From assembly GCA_049999765.1 (NCBI GenBank), contig JBNGIQ010009459.1:107269-128812 (forward strand): a DNA stretch of 21,544 nucleotides. The letters are read 5' to 3'. The first letter of the stretch is position 1; every line of letters starts with the position of its first letter. The notes under the pieces are model-generated. The model saw only the letters and a list, made by a program, of their open reading frames with translations, searched no databases and was not told where the DNA came from. The DNA is from Phaeoceros laevis. Its lineage: Eukaryota; Anthocerotophyta; Anthocerotopsida; Notothyladales. Below are positions 17,320 through 21,544 of this stretch, piece by piece. The position numbers were made by a program, and so were the translations under genes.

Positions 17320-18100
17320 TCTTTCTTGAAGTTGTGCAGCAGCAGGGTGTGGAGCCCAATAAAGCTGCTATCACTAGCCCTCCTGGTAGCATGCAGTCAT
17401 GACCTTGTAAATGAGGGCCTGTCAGGTCACGATTCGCACTGTAGCTCCTTTGCTGGCTGGAGCAAACGGGCCGGTCAGCAACGGGCCGGTCAGCACCCGT
17501 CAGGTTGGGTCTGGACCTTGGAGAATGCAAATCCTTCTCTCTCTCTCACGTTGGCCTTGGTGCCTCACCTCAGTCACCTGACTTCGCTCATGGCACCGCC
17601 TCTTCCACAAAATGCGTGCGGCCGAGTGACCGGGTTCTTCTCACAAGCGCTTCTCACAAGCTCTATCTCAAGGAACCGCACGTCGGGCACAGTTAACCAC
17701 GCATTCCACTTCGTCCTGTCTCAGGGCAGCAACATTCCGTTTCGTTCATACACTCAAGTGAGCTGCTTGTGGCCTTACGGTCCTTAACGACAAGAGAGCG
17801 AATTCTGGACACAAGCTCCTCGATGGAAGTCAGTCAAGACGCAAGAAGCCATCAGGCTCCCTCGACAATAACATACCGCGAATAAGATCCCCTTAAAAAC
17901 CACTCAAAAGCGTACAAGCTCGTCAGAGCAAATGTCACAAAAGCACGTAAGACAACTGCTGGATACATTCCTCTAATCTCCTTCCTAAGCAGGATGCGCA
18001 CAAATCTGCCCTTGGTCTCATGCCTTTGGCCAAAAGTTGCGAAAACATCAAGAGGTACAGAGCCAGGCAAACTGCTAAGTACTTCGTGCCTCTGCCTGGA
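17320..18100. other. Intergenic, nothing recognised
   Basis: Contains a perfect 15-bp two-copy repeat (aacgggccggtcagc, about 17464-17494). A frame at 17326-17787 starts with a hydrophobic stretch but has no support. On the minus strand a 72-codon frame (17852-18070) holds a possible membrane segment near its end and is unrecognised. Confidence 0.4.
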
Positions 18101-18104
18101 CGAT

Positions 18105-18222
18105 GGCAGCCAGGTGGAGCAGGAGGTGCCAAGACTCTACAAATACTCTAGGACTCCTATTCAAAAGACGCGCTTTGCAAAAGCGCTTTACATCGAACCT
18201 AGGTTCGATTCCTAGGGCTGCC
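18105..18222 (+). other. tRNA-like structure, degenerate
   Basis: A perfect T-arm with B box (CTAGG-TTCGATT-CCTAG, 18199-18215) is followed by GGCTGCC (18216-18222). That pairs exactly with GGCAGCC at 18105-18111. A 7-bp hairpin GCGCTTT-GCA-AAAGCGC (18170-18186), or read as an anticodon arm with GCA in a 7-base loop, lies before it. The D-arm region is not recognisable and the whole is about 118 bases, too long for an ordinary tRNA. A tRNA pseudogene, an intron-bearing tRNA or a SINE head are all possible. Confidence 0.3.
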
Positions 18223-18322
18223 TTCACAGGCTTGAGGGTTTTGAACATGATGGTGAAGGATCATGAAAATTGTGCCCAGCGCCAAGCATCACAAAATGAC
18301 ATTGTATGGTTGACCTTCTTGG

Positions 18323-18817
18323 TCAATCAGGCCACTTGGATGAGGCAGAAGATGTGTCAACTGCTGAATTCTCATCACTCATCTGACGTCTTTCCAAAAG
18401 AGGGCCTTGCCTTTTCGTGATGTTGGCTTCTCTACCTACAAGTCTCCTATCTACACAGACAATCTTTACTCTACCAATGTTCTGCTCCGGGCTCCAGACT
18501 CCTTTGCACCATTTCTTTTTGTCCATGGTTTCATTTGTTGTGATAATAACGTTATCCACTACAAAGGTCCAACAATCGAAGGCTTCATGGTGTGTGTGAG
18601 CTTCTCCCGACATTTTAACTCTTAGAGTGACCTTGGATTCTATTGCTCGAATTATCTCCTTCTCAAGGGTAGCAAAAAGTTTGTTCCTAAGTAATACAAA
18701 AGATTTTGGACTAAGAAGTTTGCCGTCCTTAGTTGTTAATTTGCCTTGCTCAGTAAATTCCTCAATGACCTTCATAAGACTCCTCCCCAAGACGGACATC
18801 ACATAAATCCCTGTCAT
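18323..18817 (-). CDS. TFIIA small (gamma) subunit-like protein, divergent
   Basis: TFIIA gamma joins TFIIA alpha/beta to hold TBP on the TATA box. The minus-strand frame from ATG at 18817 gives 164 aa. Residues about 1-60 look like the N-terminal helical bundle, with RSLMKVIEEFTEQGKLT and LLRNKLFATLEKEIIRAIES, compared with the family pattern of a first helix, GTL-P, and a helix ending EALESQVK. Then comes the beta-barrel half: KVTLRVKMSGEAHTHHEAFD, CWTFVVDNVIIT (family F-DNVWTF-L-D) and finally GRVKIVCVDRRL (family SRVKIVACDSKL). It is longer than the usual 106-109 aa because of an insertion of about 20 residues (MDKKKWCKGVWSPEQN) between the last strands and a C-terminal Ser/Arg-rich tail. 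The frame is open 10 codons upstream of the ATG, so a further 5' exon is possible. Confidence 0.65.
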   Translation of the reverse strand: MTGIYVMSVLGRSLMKVIEEFTEQGKLTTKDGKLLSPKSFVLLRNKLFATLEKEIIRAIESKVTLRVKMSGEAHTHHEAFDCWTFVVDNVIITTNETMDKKKWCKGVWSPEQNIGRVKIVCVDRRLVGREANITKRQGPLLERRQMSDENSAVDTSSASSKWPD

Positions 18818-18991
18818 GTTGGCAATATAGTCAAAACCATAACACAAGGTTAATTTTTGTCATAACTCCCATGAGGAGCCTGACGTCCTTATATAGCCTT
18901 GGATGCACAGATTCGTTGGAATCAAGACATGAGTACGAACTTTAATTCTTTAACTTCTGACAAGTATTTATACGGGAAGTTGGAAATAAAG

Positions 18992-19187
18992 AGTTTATGG
19001 CGTATGAATTGGGGTAGTTGAAATGAAAGGTCTATTTTAGTCGGTTACTACTAGGCAAACAACCACAAGGTAGTTTCCTAGGTAGTTAAAGTTTATGGCA
19101 TATGAATTGGGGTAGTTGAAATGAAAGGTCTATTTTAGTCAATTACTTGGCAAACAATCACAAGGTAATAACCTAGGTAGTTATTTT
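18992..19187 (+). repeat. 98-bp tandem duplication
   Basis: The unit agtttatggcgtatgaattg and onward starts at 18992 and again at 19090. The copies share aaaggtctattttagtc and (g/a)caaacaa(c/t)cacaagg, with an indel around the tactag segment. Confidence 0.9.
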
Positions 19188-19336
19188 CCTCAAGGAAAGG
19201 AAGAGACAAGCAGTTAGGGAAAAATTGTATTTAAGAGATGCTTCACTTGTTAAATGTAGACTTCCCCTGGAGAGAGCCCTTGTCCCGCTTTCCTTGAGAT
19301 GCCCCCGAGGGTAAGGCTTTGGGAGAACTGTGCTCT

Positions 19337-19390
19337 CTCCTTCCATATCCTTGCATAGTGATACTCCTTCCATATCCTTGCATAGTGATA
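19337..19390 (+). repeat. 27-bp tandem duplication
   Basis: ctccttccatatccttgcat and onward at 19337 is repeated at 19364. Nearby, attccgagttagatca (about 19612) is repeated after 16 bp, and gctacaagtcatgtttgtgg is repeated after 33 bp (about 19878). Confidence 0.9.
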
Positions 19391-19764
19391 GGTTTGCATA
19401 TTTTATTGTTGAATTAGAAGGAGCACCTCGTGGAGGCGAGATGGCTGAGGACGGGGAAAGCCGCGGGCTTTGACGACACCCCTGCTGGGAGGAAGCCGTG
19501 CCAACATAGGGGAGAAACCCTGCCGCGAGTAAACTCGCTGATCTGTACAATTTCCATACCGACGAATTTTTTATGCCACAAGAGTAACGGAGCCGGGTTT
19601 CTGGTACCGGATTCCGAGTTAGATCAGTTCCGAGTTAGATCAGTAACCGGATTAGAAGGGACCAAGTTAGGCGTTTCTTTCGAGTTTCTTTAAGGATTCG
19701 ATGGTCTTTCCTGCGTGCCTTTAGCAGACGTGTCACGGTACCGTCGAAGCAGTACGTACGCAGA
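19391..19764. other. Intergenic, nothing recognised
   Basis: GC-richer DNA with short direct duplications only. The open frame 19430-19693 has no resemblance to a known family. Confidence 0.4.
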
Positions 19765-19807
19765 TGGAGACGCCGGGTTTCGATCCCGGTATCTCGCGCA
19801 TGCAGAG
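19765..19807 (-). pseudogene. tRNA-Ala 3' half (tRNA-derived fragment)
   Basis: The minus strand reads TCTGCATGCGCGAGATACC, then the T-arm CCGGG-ATCGAAA-CCCGG, then GTCTCCA. This matches the TGC-anticodon loop, T-arm and acceptor 3' strand of eukaryotic tRNA-Ala. The expected D-arm and 5' acceptor do not follow (the sequence changes after TGCAT), so it is a truncated copy, possibly the head of a retroposed element. Confidence 0.55.
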
Positions 19808-19809
19808 GA

Positions 19810-20125
19810 TGCAAGAGACAATAAACACACCCACGCATGACGAAATCAGGTCTTTGAGGCGCGTAACCGGTGTGTGGCGCTACAAGTCATGTTTGTGGAC
19901 ATCCAACGCTACAAGTCATGTTTGTGGAGCAGGCCTTACTGCAAATGTAGCTGCATCGCATTTAACGATGCCCTCATGGTGTATCCCTCCATAAAGAGCA
20001 TCTTGACCAAGAGAATATTCTTCAATCATGGTACTCCAGGTCACCAAATCTTACACGGGCATCCTATCTTGCGCATCCCCTAAGCTCTCGTGAACACTTC
20101 ACATACATGTTCACCAAGCTGCTGC
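19810..20125. other. Intergenic, mostly unannotated
   Basis: Holds the 33-bp duplication near 19878. It may include the far C-terminal part of the minus-strand PPR pseudogene, but no motif can be placed with confidence. Confidence 0.4.
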
Positions 20126-20900
20126 CTACAACCAAATCGGCTTGTAGTGCCTGTTGTCGAATCTGTGCATGAATTTCGTATCCCCGATGGAAATCTGTGT
20201 TGCTTGCACATGCTTGTGAAAGGCCCACACCAAGCTGCCACATGTTGCATTCATATCGACCAAGGTGCTGCCAACGCCCACATCTTCTTCTGGACAGTCC
20301 TTGATCCTCAGTTTGTGAATGGATCCGGAGCTGCGCTTCTCATGAAATGCTCCAACACTCCACATGCTTGGTGGAGGCTTACAAATGTGACAGCGTTGGC
20401 AAGAGCAGTGCCTTCACGTTACATGCTTTGGTACAGAACAACGTTGGTGGGTAACCTGTCACAACACCCCACGAGCTTCCTTGGAGCTGCCCGTTTTGCA
20501 TACATCTTCACTAAACAGCTGCCAACACTTTGTCAGCATCCAATCCTTGATCATGGATACATGCATGAAGCTGCTTGCCCTGGTGCAAAGCTCCCATGCC
20601 AGCACAGGGTTGAAAAAGGCAAACAAACGAAACAGGATGAGCTACCGTGATGCCATCTTGTTTCATCCTACCATAAAAAGCAAGAGCCCCTGGACCGAGC
20701 CCATGCTGAGCATATACAATTGTCAAAGACCTGCATTGTTTCCTCCAACCTCTGGTACGAAGCATACATGCTGATGACGTGGTTTGCCAGAAAGGCATTT
20801 GCTTCATGCCCACCTGTGATAGAAAAAGCATGAACACGCCTGCGCAAGGCCAAATCCTTTTGCGCTATGACACCATAAAACAGAGAGTTATCATGATGAC
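20126..20900 (-). pseudogene. PLS-type pentatricopeptide repeat (PPR) gene fragment, frameshifted
   Basis: PPR proteins bind organellar RNA, and PLS types direct C-to-U editing. On the minus strand, from 20900 downward, the segments are RRVHAFSITGGHEANAFLAN, then HVISMYASYQRLEETMQVFD, then in another frame YAQHGLGPGALAFYGRMKQD. These are followed by CAGMGALHQGKQLHACIHDQ and, from about 20365, EEDVGVGSTLVDMNATCGSL. These are the classic L/S/P motif junctions (G-x-x-VH, N-x-x-I-x-MYA-x-x-x-x-LE-x-A-x-x-VFD, G-x-QLHA, VGSTLVDMYAKCGSL). The consensus has been lost at several sites (NATCG for YAKCG, YQRLEET), and at least three frame changes occur. No E or DYW domain was found. No ATG or organelle transit peptide is visible. 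Confidence 0.85.
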
Positions 20901-20952
20901 CTCCCCAGGTGCTGCACCACCAAGACTTCTGAAGCTTCTACCTACACCGTCT

Positions 20953-21544
20953 CACTACAAGAAAAGGGGGGGGTGCCACAAATACTGCAGTTTGCCCTAC
21001 CTCTTGCTTTGCCACACGGTAACAGGCCGGGGTTTTCGGAATGTGGCACCACTTCTGTTAATGTGTTTTTCCTGGAAGCCGAGCAGTGGGAAAATCAAGA
21101 GCGACAGCAGCGACGGAGGTGACCGTTCTTGCTCCACCTGCAATGGCGCGCACCACTAACGCGATGCAGCATCAATAGTCTTGGATGCCAAGCAGCTGAA
21201 AAACGTGGGCATGCCCGCTGGACTGGTACTGCTGAAAAACCCTGCAATGCTCCACCTACAATTTGGGACCACAAACGGGATGCAACATCAGCGGTTTTGG
21301 ACGCCAGCAGCTGGGAGGCAGGCCCACACCCTGGAGCTGGAGGGGAGGTTAAATGTGCCTCCGAGGCAATGGATTTTCACAAGCTGCACATTTGTGCCGT
21401 GCAGTGGCTTAGCAGCCAAGCTACGCATACCGGACAATAGCAGTGCTGGAGAACGCCAAGAGTTGTTGTGGAGGCAGTATTTCTTGGACTCCACATTGTG
21501 GTGGGACTGCAGGACGAACAAGAAGAGCGCGCGCTCTCCCGACT
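20953..21544 (+). mobile_element. CACTA (En/Spm-type) transposon end
   Basis: CACTACAAGAAAA (20953-20965) is the typical terminal inverted repeat of plant CACTA elements. It is followed by sub-terminal TGCCACA motifs: gtgccaca (20973-20980), tgccacacgg (about 21010) and, inverted, tgtggcacc (21042-21050). Further in, a unit around caccactaacgcgatgcagc (about 21149) recurs about 118 bp later as gaccacaaacgggatgcaac (about 21267), as expected for sub-terminal repeats. The three bases before the end are TCT, but the other end is outside the window, so no target-site duplication can be checked. No transposase is visible. The element could be autonomous or not. Confidence 0.65.

Noticed and set aside
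17326-17787. ORF with an apparent signal peptide
   Set aside because: The hydrophobic start is short, the remainder looks random, and no splice or promoter support was found.
17852-18070. Minus-strand ORF with a possible membrane segment
   Set aside because: Only 72 codons, no recognised family and two competing frames in the same place; kept only as a note in the intergenic entry.
19764-19850. Open frame starting METPGFDPGISRMQ
   Set aside because: This peptide is the translation of an antisense tRNA-Ala 3' half, a common spurious prediction.
20090-20650. Plus-strand ORF of 186 codons
   Set aside because: It is the antisense of the PPR pseudogene; the PPR motifs on the minus strand explain the open frame.

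Overview
The window looks like nuclear DNA of a land plant. The evidence is a Ty1/copia RNase H with its 3' LTR, a degenerate PLS-type PPR gene, a CACTA transposon end, a U6 snRNA-like gene with plant-type USE/TATA spacing, an F-box/kelch gene, short GT-AG introns and an SRP9 relative. The PPR style and the many short duplications would suit an early-diverging lineage such as a lycophyte, fern or moss. Selaginella is only a guess, since no marker here fixes the species. A run of 10 N (5212-5221) shows this is a draft assembly.

Layout, left to right. 1-629 is the 3' end of a copia element (frameshifted RNase H, short tandem duplications, polypurine tract, LTR). 630-1480 holds unrecognised coding remnants, followed by a 24-bp minisatellite. 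1628-1872 is an inverted duplication of a piece of an F-box gene: an antisense copy, then a sense copy, able to fold back. 1880-4300 is AT-rich with four separate two-copy tandem duplications. 4313-6436 is a broken gene of Crinkler/RHS type (P-loop NTPase plus a nuclease-like C-terminal domain). 6437-9700 is gene-poor but has a strong hairpin, an exact plant snRNA upstream sequence element and two related promoter-like blocks. 9707-11225 is the best conventional gene, a two-exon F-box/kelch-like protein. 11820-12247 (minus) is a decayed SRP9 gene whose first intron starts with a U12-type splice site. 12399-12497 (minus) is a U6 snRNA copy with plant Pol III promoter elements in place but an altered catalytic triad.

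14917-15671 is the most interesting locus: a three-exon gene for a small secreted protein (138 aa) carrying the same 13-residue motif, PEWPCCRQYDGPP, in exon 2 and again in exon 3. The two copies are identical in protein but differ at seven synonymous bases, which points to selection on a repeated peptide. Downstream (16172-16890) lies a triple-repeat reading frame whose first repeat begins at a phase-compatible splice acceptor. Two tandem tRNA-Pro-like genes with enlarged anticodon loops follow (17056-17293), then a divergent TFIIA small-subunit gene (18323-18817, minus). After that come tRNA-derived fragments, a PPR pseudogene (minus) and one end of a CACTA element running off the right edge.

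There is no operon-like organisation. The genes look independent. The shared theme is decay and local duplication, with three loci likely to be intact: the F-box/kelch gene, the twin-motif peptide precursor and perhaps the TFIIA-like gene.
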